Assembly (NCBI RefSeq): GCF_014281965.1
Contig: NZ_JACFTB010000006.1
Location: forward strand, 242,113-306,112
Source of the DNA: Rhodococcus sp. BP22
Lineage (GTDB): Bacteria > Actinomycetota > Actinomycetes > Mycobacteriales > Mycobacteriaceae
Direction of reading: 5' to 3'
Length of the DNA: 64,000 bases
A model generated the notes under the pieces. The model had not been told where the DNA came from and ran no database searches. It saw only the letters and a program-made list of their open reading frames with translations. Positions 1 to 7,910 of the stretch are shown here, in pieces (position 1 is the stretch's first letter; each line of letters opens with the position of its first letter). The translations under genes were made by a program, and so were the position numbers.

Positions 1-54
1 GTAGCTGTCCGCCTCGTCACCGAATTAGAGAAATATTTTCCACAACCAGCTTGA
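1..54 (+). CDS. C-terminal end of a DUF3558-type lipoprotein (partial)
   Basis: Only the last 17 codons of an upstream gene lie in the window, in frame 1, ending at TGA 52-54. The tail (VTELEKYFPQPA) aligns with the tail of the complete DUF3558 lipoprotein at 607-1143 (AADIESYLPAPA), so I infer a second copy of that family. Its stop is 15 bp before the start of the small protein gene at 70. This gives the repeated order lipoprotein, small protein, lipoprotein, small protein. The identification rests on a short similarity only. Confidence 0.6.
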   Translation, partial: VAVRLVTELEKYFPQPA

Positions 55-69
55 ATATGAGGGGGAACT

Positions 70-447
70 ATGGCTGCCGAAACACTGATCGAATACTGGA
101 CGAATCTCGCAACTGCCGCAGACGAAGGGCAACTATTTTTGGATCCGCGTGCTGCAATGGACTGTGACAAAGCCTGCGCCGTGTACATCGAGAACCTAGT
201 CGAAAATAGGCGGCGGGCAATGAACCTTGCCGATGTCCGAGGAATGGGCAGTTTCGAGTCAGGGATTGCACTGGCGCGAAAATTTTCACTCAAAGCTGAC
301 GGTGGCACCAACAACCTGGTAGACGTCCTCCAAAGCCACATCGACGTCGTCACTGCGATGCAAACCGTTTTCCGGAAGTTCTTCGACGCAACCGAAACTA
401 CCGACCAAGACAATGGCAGCCTCATCGGTCAGGAAGGCCCGAGGTAG
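70..447 (+). CDS. Small CxxxC protein, first copy, partner of DUF3558 lipoprotein
   Basis: This is a 125-residue protein of unknown function with no signal peptide or membrane segment. It is a close paralogue of the protein at 1159-1536: by my count 77 of 125 residues are identical. Both share a CxxxC motif (C32 and C36, CDKAC here), the block DVRGMG near residue 55 and a nearly invariant C-terminal half (LQSHIDVV, VFRKFF). It looks mostly helical. The start has a good Shine-Dalgarno (aggggga). It directly follows a DUF3558 lipoprotein tail, so it probably works with such a lipoprotein. A paired cysteine motif suggests an oxidising location, but no classical export signal is visible. Confidence 0.8.
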   Translation: MAAETLIEYWTNLATAADEGQLFLDPRAAMDCDKACAVYIENLVENRRRAMNLADVRGMGSFESGIALARKFSLKADGGTNNLVDVLQSHIDVVTAMQTVFRKFFDATETTDQDNGSLIGQEGPR

Positions 448-606
448 AGGACAAAGATTTCTCAGTATCGAGCTTGTTGCAGGAAGTGGCTGAACACCAA
501 CAGATCACGGAAGTCGAGTATCACCCTGGCGTACCTGCAGCGAGACGGAACCAAAATCCCTGTCGGTGCGTCTAACCTATCGACTAGTCCAACGGATAGG
601 GGTCCG

Positions 607-1143
607 ATGCAGCGCCGATGGCCAGCAGTTCTGGCAGTAGCCACGATGTTGTGCGCCTGTGCCCAGCCTGTAAACGGCGTAGCTATCGCAGGATTCCCAG
701 GGATCACCGAGCAATTCGAGCCCTGCAGTATCCCCGACTCCGCCATCGTGGCCACGGGGTTGGACTTGGAGAAGACGGAAGTCGGATGGGGCGAAGGAAT
801 CAGTGTCCGCGAGTGGACCCGCTGCACCTGGTCCGGACCTGAAAGTGACGCTTGGTACTACTTCAGCATCTTGTTTTCCTTGCAGTATTCACTCGATGAT
901 GCCCGCCGCAATCCGAACTATTTGAATATCGAGGACGTCGATATCGGTAGCCGAAAAGCTATTCAATTCCGATTCAACGGAGTGGATCAGGGTGACGGGT
1001 GTGACGCGGCCATCGATACGAACGAGGGGCTTGTTCGGCTTTCCGTCTCCACCATGGGAGGTCTGACACCACATTCCGACCCGTGTCCAATACTCCTGAG
1101 ACACGCGGCCGATATAGAGAGCTACCTCCCCGCACCAGCCTGA
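607..1143 (+). CDS. DUF3558 family lipoprotein
   Basis: A 178-residue exported lipoprotein. The N-terminus has a short basic segment (MQRRW), a hydrophobic stretch and a lipobox ending LCAC around residues 15-18, so Cys18 is the likely lipidated residue. The remainder matches the actinobacterial DUF3558 pattern: a PCSIPDS segment after the linker, a C-W core (RCTWSG), and two late cysteines (DGCDAA, DPCPILL) that probably form disulfides. It lies 15 bp upstream of the second small CxxxC gene, with which it should be co-transcribed. DUF3558 proteins are envelope lipoproteins of mycolata with no settled function. The 159 bp upstream hold no gene and may carry the promoter. Confidence 0.82.
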   Translation: MQRRWPAVLAVATMLCACAQPVNGVAIAGFPGITEQFEPCSIPDSAIVATGLDLEKTEVGWGEGISVREWTRCTWSGPESDAWYYFSILFSLQYSLDDARRNPNYLNIEDVDIGSRKAIQFRFNGVDQGDGCDAAIDTNEGLVRLSVSTMGGLTPHSDPCPILLRHAADIESYLPAPA

Positions 1144-1158
1144 CTGCAAAGGACCATA

Positions 1159-1536
1159 ATGGCGATCGATTCACCACTTCAGCACTGGAGCGACCTGGCA
1201 ACCGCCGCCGATGCAGGGCAACTTTTTCTCGAACCAACTGCTGCCCGAGAGTGCAATCAAGCATGCGAGGAATATCTGTCCATTCTCAGGGTCCAGAAAC
1301 AAAAGGCGGTTGCTCTAGGGGATGTTCGAGGAATGGGAGAATTCCCCTCAGGCATTGCACTGGCCAAGAAATTTTCATTGAAGGCCGTCGGCGGTGAAAA
1401 TAATTTGGCAGACGTCCTCCAAAGCCACATCGACGTCGTGATGGCAATGCAAGCCGTGTTCCGGAAGTTCTTCGACGCAACTGCTGATGTCGATGACTCG
1501 AACGCCGCCGTAATCGGCCAAGACGGGCCCAAATAG
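1159..1536 (+). CDS. Small CxxxC protein, second copy
   Basis: This 125-residue protein is the paralogue of the one at 70-447. Length is identical and long stretches of DNA are unchanged, for example the segment beginning gacgtcctccaaagccaca in both, so the duplication looks fairly recent. The CxxxC motif is CNQAC. Differences cluster in the N-terminal 50 residues, while the C-terminal helical half is nearly invariant, as if one part varies and the other keeps a fixed contact. It follows the DUF3558 lipoprotein by 15 bp with Shine-Dalgarno aaagga. Function is unknown. Confidence 0.8.
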   Translation: MAIDSPLQHWSDLATAADAGQLFLEPTAARECNQACEEYLSILRVQKQKAVALGDVRGMGEFPSGIALAKKFSLKAVGGENNLADVLQSHIDVVMAMQAVFRKFFDATADVDDSNAAVIGQDGPK

Positions 1537-1557
1537 CCGACCGACCACCCAAGCCCG

Positions 1558-1995
1558 TTACGACACCTCGGTCAGCCGAACGTTCCCGTTGTCGTCGATG
1601 CTCCAGCCTGGGTTGTGGCAGATTTCCCAGATCAACCCGTTGGGGTCTGCGAAGTGTCCGTGGTATCCGCCGAAATCGGCGCGGCGCGGCGACTTGATGA
1701 GCGTCGCACCGGCTTCCAACGCTGATTGGACAACTGCGTCGACCGCCTCGGGATTGTCGACATTGTGAGAGAGCGTCAGACCGCTCACCGACGCTGGGCC
1801 ATCGCTGTGCCCCATGTCTTCTACGAATTTTTGGGCGTCGAACAGTCCTAGTACCAACCCGGGTGCGGTTTGGAAGAAGATGATGTCGCCCGGTACGTCC
1901 AGCAGAGGCGTCCACCCGAGCCCGTCGCAATAGAACGTGCGTGCAGCGTCGAGGTCGGGAGTTGCGAGGGTCAGGAAGTGAATTCGCTGGTCCAT
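1558..1995 (-). CDS. VOC (glyoxalase/bleomycin-resistance fold) family protein
   Basis: A 145-residue protein with two beta-alpha-beta-beta-beta halves typical of the vicinal oxygen chelate superfamily. The N-terminal repeat shows HFLTLATPDLDAARTFY, and the C-terminal repeat ends in FADPNGLIWEICHNPGW, where the Glu of WEI is the usual metal ligand. Such proteins include lyases, dioxygenases and antibiotic-binding proteins, and the substrate cannot be read from the sequence. It is a single gene, convergent with the small-protein gene ending at 1536 and 26 bp downstream of the lipase gene's stop. Confidence 0.85.
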   Translation of the reverse strand: MDQRIHFLTLATPDLDAARTFYCDGLGWTPLLDVPGDIIFFQTAPGLVLGLFDAQKFVEDMGHSDGPASVSGLTLSHNVDNPEAVDAVVQSALEAGATLIKSPRRADFGGYHGHFADPNGLIWEICHNPGWSIDDNGNVRLTEVS

Positions 1996-2021
1996 ACCCT
2001 CAGTCTCACATCACCGAGTGC

Positions 2022-3167
2022 CTAACGAAAGAGCCCTGCGACGAACGGAATCGAGTCTGCCTGTGAAGCGAGCATCGCACCGCTGTGGTCGGTGGGATAC
2101 GTATGCAACGTTACCGGCTGACCGTTGGCGATCATCTGCGCAACCAACGAAAGCGCTGACGGCGCAGGCACATCCGTGTCGTAGAGACCTTGAGCGATGA
2201 ACACCGGTCGGTCGTAGCCGGTGAACGGAACACCCATGTAGTCGTTGATCAAACCGTAGAAGTTCGGTATCTGGTTGAGCGGACGGGAGAACAAGTCACC
2301 ACTGACGACGCCGCCGAACTCTTCCTCTGCTTCGAGGACACAGAGCGTCTGAGCTCGGTCGACGGTCTCGCGTCCGAAAGGCGTCAGGTAGGAGTCGAGG
2401 TCGATCTCCGGGTGAGCCGAACGCAACCCCGCAAGGATGTACAGCAGGTACGTCGTCAAGCCTTTACTGACAGCGATGGGAAGAAATCCGGGGCCTGCGG
2501 GCAGAAGCGCAAGTTCGATGTTGGCCGGCACCCCGGTCCCGACGCCTCCCCGGTAATCGAGGTCAGGGCCGCCGAACTCGGAGGCGTAGCGCGCGGTGGT
2601 GATCGCGGCACCACCTCCCTGCGACTGCCCGACGACGACCCACTTGTTGGACAGAGACTTTTCGACAGTTCTCGAGGCCTTCACCGAATCGACGACGTTG
2701 TGCGCCTCGAGTTTGCCGTCGAGGTAGGACATGATGCCGGGGGTTCCGAGTCCGACGTAATCCGTCGCGGCGACCGCGTATCCCTGCCCGAGCCAGGTTC
2801 CGAGGTACTGCCGATCGCGCGCTGGATCGGGCGGGCCGACGAGGGACGGTGTGCAATTGTCGTCGAGACCCGATGTGCCGTGGGCCCAGGCGATGACGGG
2901 CCAGCCGCCTTCGGGAGCTTCCCCCTCGGGAACGAAGAACGCTCCGGTGCTCAGCGCGGGCGCTCCATTGGATCCGACAGTCCAATAGGTGATTCGTTTG
3001 GCATCGCCGGCGCCCGGCAACCACAGTTCCGAGGCAAGATCTTCTACCGCGACCACGGTGCCGGGTGAGGTGTTCACCTCGTCTGCACTGGCGTACGCGA
3101 CCGACCCTGTGACGAGCAGGACGGCAACTGTTGTGACAGCGGCGAAGTGGCGTACGGCGGTGAGCAT
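2022..3167 (-). CDS. Secreted alpha/beta-hydrolase of the secretory lipase (LIP) family
   Basis: A 381-residue precursor starting at ATG 3167 (MLTAVRHF). The longer open frame would bury the signal peptide, so the internal start is chosen. A hydrophobic signal peptide covers about residues 5-27 with an AYASADE cleavage region. The nucleophile elbow GQSQG places the catalytic Ser near residue 182, with WAHGTSG upstream as the oxyanion region. Asp in GLYDTDVP and His in TYPTDHSGA complete the triad. The architecture fits secretory triacylglycerol lipases (PF03583 type) common in mycolata. The likely substrates are esters or lipids outside the cell. Transcribed alone, 40 bp downstream of the VIT1 gene. 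Confidence 0.85.
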   Translation of the reverse strand: MLTAVRHFAAVTTVAVLLVTGSVAYASADEVNTSPGTVVAVEDLASELWLPGAGDAKRITYWTVGSNGAPALSTGAFFVPEGEAPEGGWPVIAWAHGTSGLDDNCTPSLVGPPDPARDRQYLGTWLGQGYAVAATDYVGLGTPGIMSYLDGKLEAHNVVDSVKASRTVEKSLSNKWVVVGQSQGGGAAITTARYASEFGGPDLDYRGGVGTGVPANIELALLPAGPGFLPIAVSKGLTTYLLYILAGLRSAHPEIDLDSYLTPFGRETVDRAQTLCVLEAEEEFGGVVSGDLFSRPLNQIPNFYGLINDYMGVPFTGYDRPVFIAQGLYDTDVPAPSALSLVAQMIANGQPVTLHTYPTDHSGAMLASQADSIPFVAGLFR

Positions 3168-3207
3168 GGCAGGAACTCTAGCGTCAGAAAATGCAATTCC
3201 GACCGAA

Positions 3208-4272
3208 TCAGACGCCCCCGCCGAAGAAAGTTCCGAGCAGGTAGGTCGCGCCTGCGGCTCCGTATCCGATGGCCAATTGACGTAGCGCTCGCTTGACGGG
3301 TGGTCCGCCACTGAGAAGGCCCACAACCAGCCCAGTGCAGATCAACGCAATTCCGACCAGTACCGACGCAACCACAAGTGCTGCAACGCCTTCCATTCCT
3401 ACGAGGTAGGGCAACACTGGGATGACCGCGCCCGATGCGAAGAAGCAGAAGCTGGCGATGGCGGCCCCGACGCCCGTGCCGACGGATTCGTGGGCGTCGG
3501 CCGCTGGACCCAGGTCGTCGTCCCCCGTCATACTCTGCAGCACCTTCGATGCTTTCGACTCGGCCTCGTCCGAGCTCATTCCACGTGCCCGATAGACCAG
3601 TGCCAATTCGTTGGCGTCGACGTCGAGGTTGTGCAATGCATCGCGCGCTCCCAGGTCGGGTGACGAGGCTTCGAGCAGTTCCCGCTGCGAGCGCACCGAG
3701 ACGTACTCCCCTGCCCCCATCGACAACGCCCCTGCCAGCAGGCCAGCGAGTCCCGTCAGCAGCACAATGTGGTTGGACACCCCGCTGCCGCTGATGCCCA
3801 GCACCAAAGCGAGGTTGCTCACCAACCCGTCGTTCGCGCCGAACACTGCTGCACGGAACGTCCCCGACAACCTGTTGCGCCCACGTGCGGCCAGAGCCCT
3901 GACCACTTCGGCATGAATCTGCTCGTCCGCGATCATCGCTCCGGTCGCGTCGCCGTCGAGTGCATACGGTGACCTGGACTCTGCCCGCTGTGCCAACGCC
4001 AGCACGAACACCGAACCGAACCGCCGCGCAAGCACCCCCAACAGCCTCGTCCGGAGATCACCCCTCAGTGGCGTCCCGACGCGATCGCCCAGCAAGGTGC
4101 GCCAATGCCGCTCGTGCCGACCCTCGGCTTCGGCCAGAGCGAGAAGGATTTCTCGCTCCTCACCGCTGCGACGTTCCGCGAGATCGCGGTAAACAGCGGC
4201 CTCTGCCAACTCGTCGGCGAGGTAGCGTCGCCACCGTTTGACGTCTTTGGCTGACGGGGCAGGTTGGACCAT
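3208..4272 (-). CDS. Ferritin-like domain plus VIT1/CCC1 family metal transporter
   Basis: A 354-residue membrane protein. Residues 1 to about 140 form a ferritin/rubrerythrin-like helical domain with carboxylate-rich helices (DELAEAAVYRDLAERR, EAEGRHERHWR, ADEQIHAEVV) able to bind metal. The rest is a VIT1/CCC1 domain with about five membrane helices, including FGANDGLVSNLALVLG and GALSMGAGEYVSVRSQRE, the hallmark metal-site helix of vacuolar iron transporters. The family moves Fe2+ or Mn2+ across membranes, and the cytosolic domain probably senses or delivers metal. Start is ATG 4272. Rhodococci often carry this fused form. Confidence 0.88.
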   Translation of the reverse strand: MVQPAPSAKDVKRWRRYLADELAEAAVYRDLAERRSGEEREILLALAEAEGRHERHWRTLLGDRVGTPLRGDLRTRLLGVLARRFGSVFVLALAQRAESRSPYALDGDATGAMIADEQIHAEVVRALAARGRNRLSGTFRAAVFGANDGLVSNLALVLGISGSGVSNHIVLLTGLAGLLAGALSMGAGEYVSVRSQRELLEASSPDLGARDALHNLDVDANELALVYRARGMSSDEAESKASKVLQSMTGDDDLGPAADAHESVGTGVGAAIASFCFFASGAVIPVLPYLVGMEGVAALVVASVLVGIALICTGLVVGLLSGGPPVKRALRQLAIGYGAAGATYLLGTFFGGGV

Positions 4273-4291
4273 GGAGTCAACCTACCGGCGT

Positions 4292-4459
4292 CTACCTCGG
4301 ATCGTAGACACCCATTGACACTGCCTTGACCAACCTGCGTGGCACCCGAAAGCTATTGCCGTCTACCCGCACGGTCACAAGGTCCGGTACCACTGCCTTC
4401 CACTGCGCCCGCCGACTGCGAGTGTTGGAGCGCGACATCTTTCGTTTCGGCACGGCCAT
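4292..4459 (-). CDS. rpmF: 50S ribosomal protein L32, cysteine-free form
   Basis: A 55-residue protein read directly from the minus strand (ATG 4457-4459, TAG 4292-4294). It begins [17 protein letters not shown], the L32 signature, and continues [12 protein letters not shown] and [10 protein letters not shown]. There are no cysteines, so this is a form that needs no zinc, like mycobacterial L32. It lies 3 bp downstream of the L31B gene and closes the Mrf-L31B-L32 minus-strand operon, which should be induced in zinc starvation. Confidence 0.93.
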   Translation of the reverse strand: MAVPKRKMSRSNTRSRRAQWKAVVPDLVTVRVDGNSFRVPRRLVKAVSMGVYDPR

Positions 4460-4462
4460 GTT

Positions 4463-4723
4463 TCAGGCACCTTTCCTGGTTCGACGTCCATAACGCTTTT
4501 CGAACTTCTCGACGCGCCCCTGGGTGTCCATGATTCTCGTGGCACCGGTCCAGAACGGGTGAGATTCGCTGGTGACGTCGACAACCACGAGCGGATAGAC
4601 GACGCCGTCCTCCCACTCGACATCGCGGTCAGAGGTGATGGTGGAGCGGGTGAGGAACTGCGTTCCCGTTCCCGCGTCCCGAAACACCACCGGGTGGTAG
4701 TCAGGGTGGATACTCTTCTTCAT
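4463..4723 (-). CDS. rpmE2: 50S ribosomal protein L31 type B (zinc-independent)
   Basis: An 86-residue L31B protein starting [14 protein letters not shown]. It has TRSTITS and SHPFWTG and the basic C-terminus [13 protein letters not shown], and lacks the CxxC zinc motif of the ordinary L31. ATG 4723 overlaps the end of mrf by 4 bp, indicating translational coupling. The longer open frame upstream is inside mrf and not the real N-terminus. In actinobacteria such C-minus paralogues replace zinc-binding ribosomal proteins when Zur is relieved, freeing zinc. Confidence 0.93.
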   Translation of the reverse strand: MKKSIHPDYHPVVFRDAGTGTQFLTRSTITSDRDVEWEDGVVYPLVVVDVTSESHPFWTGATRIMDTQGRVEKFEKRYGRRTRKGA

Positions 4724-5982
4724 TCTGTTGCCTCTCTGTTGACATCCGAATATGGGGATTGGATTCTGTCGCAAGGATCTTCGTGACCGATTCCGAATGG
4801 GTCCGCCCACGTCATCCACTTCTCGCGCATCAGCATTTCGTCGTCGGACACCAGCGCCCACCGCAGTGTTCGATCGATCTCCGACGGATCGGCAGTGTGG
4901 ACGAGTACCACGAGCGAGGTGTCGCGATCACCGAACTCCTCGTCCCACCGCAGTGCTGCCATCGCCCGTCTGGTGAAGTCGGCACGGTTCAGTTCACTGG
5001 AGTTCATCGCCGCCAGCCACTTCCCTGCACTTGCGACGCGCAAGCCCCCGCCTGCTGATTCGACCCACAGAGCCTCGTTCGGTTGCGTCGCCACCCAGGC
5101 TCGCCCACGGACACTGACGACGCCGGCGAGCAGTACGTCGACGGCCTCGTGGAGCCGCTCTGGGTGGAACGGACGTGATGCGGTGAACTCGACGAGCGAA
5201 ACGCCACAGTCCTCGGTGAGTGGCGGCTGCCCTCGCAGCAGCGGTGAGTGCGCATCGGACACCGTGCCGCGTCGCGCGTCGAAAGGCACTGCGCTGAGCA
5301 GTATTTCACCGTCGACGATGGAATCGACATCGGTCCACGCAACGGGGGCGCCTGGCGCGAGCCGCGCCAGGACTGCGGCGAGCGATCCCCGATCCCAGCT
5401 TTCGACGTCGGAACCCGCCGTGACGACGAGCGCGTCCGCGTACTCGACCTGCCCGACGACCAACTGGGCAAGCGTCCGCTCATCGTCGTGACTGGCTTGT
5501 GTGCCCCGGTCGGTGAGGGAATCGTCGCCGGTCGCGTCGTCGAGCCACGTGGCCGCGTCGAGACAGTTGATGACGGCTTCGACGCGGACGTCACGCGAGG
5601 CCGGTCCGTCGACCCGACCGACGATGCCTTCGACGACGACATGACGGATCGCCCAGCACAACATCGCAGGTTCGAGAGTCGGGTCCATGGCGAGCACTAT
5701 CCGATGGATGGAACTGCGGTTCGAGAGTGTGCGGAGCAGCGGCAGCAGGTCTTGGCGCAGAGTGCAGGAAACGCATCCGTGCGCGAGTTCGAGGATCGTC
5801 TCGCGCGGCGGCTCTCCCGTCGTATAGATGGTCCTGCGCACGACACCCTCGCGTACGCGGTCGAGGTCGTGGCGCACGGCGACGGTTCCCTCAGTGAGAA
5901 GTGAGGTCACCACCGCGTCCGTGGCTCCGGTCCAGCCGGACACGAGTACCACCGGTGTGCGGCGGTCCGTGGGGAGATTCAC
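4720..5982 (-). CDS. mrf: Mrf, CobW-like factor that recruits the ribosome hibernation protein in zinc starvation
   Basis: A protein of about 420 residues of the COG0523/CobW group that matches mycobacterial Mrf by order and motifs: TPVVLVSGW at the N-terminus, [10 protein letters not shown] in place of the CobW CxCC loop, [23 protein letters not shown], and a late HEDPCD. In mycobacteria Mrf recruits Mpy to C-minus ribosomes. The usual Walker A lysine is absent (SGWTGATD), so nucleotide use may be unusual. The start is set at GTG 5982, preceded by GAGAGG. The upstream ATGs would put the Zur-like palindrome inside the gene. It heads the operon mrf-rpmE2-rpmF. Confidence 0.88.
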   Translation of the reverse strand: MNLPTDRRTPVVLVSGWTGATDAVVTSLLTEGTVAVRHDLDRVREGVVRRTIYTTGEPPRETILELAHGCVSCTLRQDLLPLLRTLSNRSSIHRIVLAMDPTLEPAMLCWAIRHVVVEGIVGRVDGPASRDVRVEAVINCLDAATWLDDATGDDSLTDRGTQASHDDERTLAQLVVGQVEYADALVVTAGSDVESWDRGSLAAVLARLAPGAPVAWTDVDSIVDGEILLSAVPFDARRGTVSDAHSPLLRGQPPLTEDCGVSLVEFTASRPFHPERLHEAVDVLLAGVVSVRGRAWVATQPNEALWVESAGGGLRVASAGKWLAAMNSSELNRADFTRRAMAALRWDEEFGDRDTSLVVLVHTADPSEIDRTLRWALVSDDEMLMREKWMTWADPFGIGHEDPCDRIQSPYSDVNREATE

Positions 5983-5997
5983 TGAAGCCCTCTCTTC

Positions 5998-6010
5998 GAC
6001 AATGATTGTC
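5998..6010. promoter_or_regulatory. Zur-box-like perfect palindrome upstream of mrf
   Basis: The 13 bp sequence GACAATGATTGTC is a perfect 6-1-6 inverted repeat and resembles actinobacterial Zur operators, which have an AATnATT core. It sits about 15 bp upstream of the mrf start at 5982, where a bound repressor would block transcription or the transcript start. Its position among zinc-independent ribosomal genes makes Zur the likely regulator. Confidence 0.7.
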
Positions 6011-6052
6011 ATTGCGTCCCAAGGCACGCTACATTCGTCACGTCCAGTTGTC

Positions 6053-6065
6053 GAATACGATTTTC
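6053..6065. promoter_or_regulatory. Second, imperfect Zur-box-like site upstream of rpmB
   Basis: GAATACGATTTTC is an imperfect palindrome of the same spacing. The right half (ATTTTC) matches typical Zur half-sites and 4 of 6 pairs are kept. It lies 23 bp upstream of the L28 start. Together with the site at 5998-6010 it would let one regulator control both divergent arms. Confidence 0.5.
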
Positions 6066-6088
6066 ATTACCGATAGAGAGGGGCGCGT

Positions 6089-6325
6089 ATGTCCGCGCAT
6101 TGCCAAGTGACGGGGCGAAAGCCGGGATTCGGCAAGTCGGTTTCGCACTCACACGTCCGAACCAGCAGAAGGTGGGACCCCAACATCCAACGGAAGACGT
6201 ACTACGCCCCCAGCCTCGGCCGGCGCGTCACGCTGACCCTGTCGACCAAGGGCATCAAGACCATCGACCGCGACGGCATCGACGCCGTCATCACCCGCAT
6301 CCGCGCCCGAGGACACAAGATCTGA
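6089..6325 (+). CDS. rpmB: 50S ribosomal protein L28 (zinc-independent paralogue)
   Basis: A 78-residue L28: [36 protein letters not shown], and the C-terminus RARGHKI. The zinc-form cysteine pairs are missing; one cysteine (Cys5) remains. Shine-Dalgarno is gagaggggc. It is the first gene of the plus-strand arm, starting 23 bp after the second Zur-like site. Its stop overlaps the next ATG (ATGA at 6324-6327), as expected in the usual rpmB-rpmG-rpsN-rpsR operon, but here rpmG is missing. Confidence 0.93.
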   Translation: MSAHCQVTGRKPGFGKSVSHSHVRTSRRWDPNIQRKTYYAPSLGRRVTLTLSTKGIKTIDRDGIDAVITRIRARGHKI

Positions 6326-6549
6326 TGGCCATCATCACCCAGCCCCCCAGCCACGATTCCGGGAGCAAGGAGGCCCGAGCGGCACTGCCGCGTTTGCCGC
6401 GGGCTTCGAGTCCGGTACGATTGCGCAATCGCGACGCTGCGGATGGACGTCCGCGCGGCTACCTGCGGAATTGCGGACTCTCACGCATCGACATGTGCGA
6501 GCCCGCGCACCGCGGGGAGCTGCATGGCGTCCATAAGTCGAGCTGGTAA
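6325..6549 (+). pseudogene. rpsN: Truncated, degenerate 30S ribosomal protein S14 (C-minus type)
   Basis: A 74-codon frame coupled by ATGA to rpmB. Residues from about 28 on are recognisably S14: [34 protein letters not shown] and the terminal KSSW. About 27 residues of the usual 101-residue N-terminus are missing, and conserved positions are changed: the FGLSR phenylalanine is Cys, and the RVREL segment reads DMCEP. The expected rpmG (L33) gene between rpmB and rpsN is absent. A deletion through rpmG into rpsN plus point decay explains this. The frame is still open, so a short peptide could be made, but a working S14 seems unlikely. Confidence 0.72.
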
Positions 6550-6563
6550 GGGAAAAGGTAGAG

Positions 6564-6818
6564 ATGGCAGTCAAGAGAGCACCGTCGAAGAAGGTCCGCG
6601 CAGAGGTTGGCCGTCGGCCCAAGAAGAACCCGTTGAACGCCGCCAAGGTCACCACGGTGGACTACAAGGACATCAACCTTCTTCGTCAGTTCATTTCCGA
6701 CCGCGGCAAGATTCGTAGCCGTCGCGTCACCGGCCTCACGCCGCAGCAGCAGCGTCAGGTCGCCGTCGCAGTGAAGAACGCTCGTGAGATGGCATTGCTG
6801 CCGTTCACCAGCCGCTGA
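6564..6818 (+). CDS. rpsR: 30S ribosomal protein S18 (zinc-independent paralogue)
   Basis: An 84-residue S18: [20 protein letters not shown], then [39 protein letters not shown] and [13 protein letters not shown]. There are no cysteines, as in the zinc-independent form. Shine-Dalgarno ggtagag precedes ATG 6564. It ends the plus-strand arm and is followed at once by a strong hairpin terminator. Unlike its S14 neighbour it looks fully intact, suggesting continuing selection. Confidence 0.94.
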   Translation: MAVKRAPSKKVRAEVGRRPKKNPLNAAKVTTVDYKDINLLRQFISDRGKIRSRRVTGLTPQQQRQVAVAVKNAREMALLPFTSR

Positions 6819-6831
6819 TCAAAGTCTTTCC

Positions 6832-6868
6832 AGAAAGGCCACGCATCCTTCGGGTGCGTGGCCTTTCT
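6832..6868 (+). terminator. Intrinsic terminator after rpsR
   Basis: A 17-bp stem (one G-U pair) with loop ttc: left arm 6832-6848 (agaaaggccacgcatcc), right arm 6852-6868. The right end is T-rich (cctttct). It begins 13 bp after the rpsR stop. Confidence 0.88.
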
Positions 6869-6929
6869 CGTGAGCCACTAAAGTTAGAGGCGCCCTACTA
6901 CCGATCCGAATCGAGACCCTGAAACCTTC

Positions 6930-7853
6930 ATGTCCGGAGTTCTCGAAGGCTTCACGGTCATCTTCGTCGTCATCGCGCTGGGATACATGCTGGCGCGACT
7001 CGGGGTTCTCGGTGACCACGGCCAATTCGTCCTGAGCCGACTCGTCTTCTTCGTCGCGACGCCGGCTCTGCTGTTCGTCACGATGGCGACGTCGGATCTC
7101 GCGGTCATTCTCTCGCCGACCCTCGCAGTCGCCGGGGTGTCCGCGCTGGTGGTCGGGTCCATCTATCTGCTCATCGCCAAGCTGATGTTGAAACGGGCTA
7201 CCCCGGAAGCGACGATCGGCGGCCTCGCCTCGTCGTATGTCAACGCCGCGAACCTCGGAATCCCGATCGCCGTCTACGTGCTCGGCGACGCAACTTTCGT
7301 TGCCCCACTCCTGCTCTTTCAGATCATGATCTACTCGCCGCTTGCGCTGACGATTCTCGACATCTCGACGATGGGCAAGAAGGCGTCACTGCGCAACATC
7401 CTCATCGCGCCGTTCAAGAACCCGATCGTGCTTGCCGGCGGACTCGGCCTCGCCCTGTCCATCACCGGACTCGAACTGCCCGAAGCCCTGATGCAACCCT
7501 TCGAACTCGTCGCGGGAACCGCCGTCCCCGGTGCACTGCTGGCCTTCGGCCTGTCGCTGTACGGGACCCGAGTACTCCAGAAGGGCATCAGTCCGCGGCG
7601 GGACGTAGCACTTGCCACCGGCTTGAAGATGATTCTGCAACCCGTCCTCGGCTACCTGTTGGCTCGGCTCCTCGGCGTCGAGGGACACGAGCTTTTCGCC
7701 ATCACTGTCGTCTCCGCTCTCCCCACCGCACAAAACGTGTTCGTCTTCGCCAGCCGATACAACCGAGGCGTCGTCATGGCCAGGGACACAGCCTTCGTGA
7801 CAACGCTTCTCTCGATCCCTGCCATCGCACTCGTCACGGCATTGTTGGCCTGA
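6930..7853 (+). CDS. AEC family (auxin efflux carrier-like) membrane transporter
   Basis: A 307-residue integral membrane protein with about ten hydrophobic helices in two halves of five and a charged central loop (around residues 145-165, MGKKASLRNILIAPFKNP). The pattern SSYVNAANLGIPIAVYVLGD in helix 4 and the matching ALPTAQNVFVFASRY in helix 9 are the crossing-helix signatures of the AEC/BASS fold. Members export or import organic anions; the substrate is not evident. A single gene; the next gene starts 57 bp later. Confidence 0.85.
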   Translation: MSGVLEGFTVIFVVIALGYMLARLGVLGDHGQFVLSRLVFFVATPALLFVTMATSDLAVILSPTLAVAGVSALVVGSIYLLIAKLMLKRATPEATIGGLASSYVNAANLGIPIAVYVLGDATFVAPLLLFQIMIYSPLALTILDISTMGKKASLRNILIAPFKNPIVLAGGLGLALSITGLELPEALMQPFELVAGTAVPGALLAFGLSLYGTRVLQKGISPRRDVALATGLKMILQPVLGYLLARLLGVEGHELFAITVVSALPTAQNVFVFASRYNRGVVMARDTAFVTTLLSIPAIALVTALLA

Positions 7854-7910
7854 GGACAACTCTTGCGCAACCCAAAGGTTCTACTCAGCTCACGGCGCTA
7901 CCTTGGAGGC

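Noticed and set aside
2190..3068. Long plus-strand open frame opposite the lipase gene
   Set aside because: The minus strand encodes a complete hydrolase with signal peptide and catalytic motifs; the opposite frame has no recognisable motif, as expected for antisense frames in high-GC DNA.
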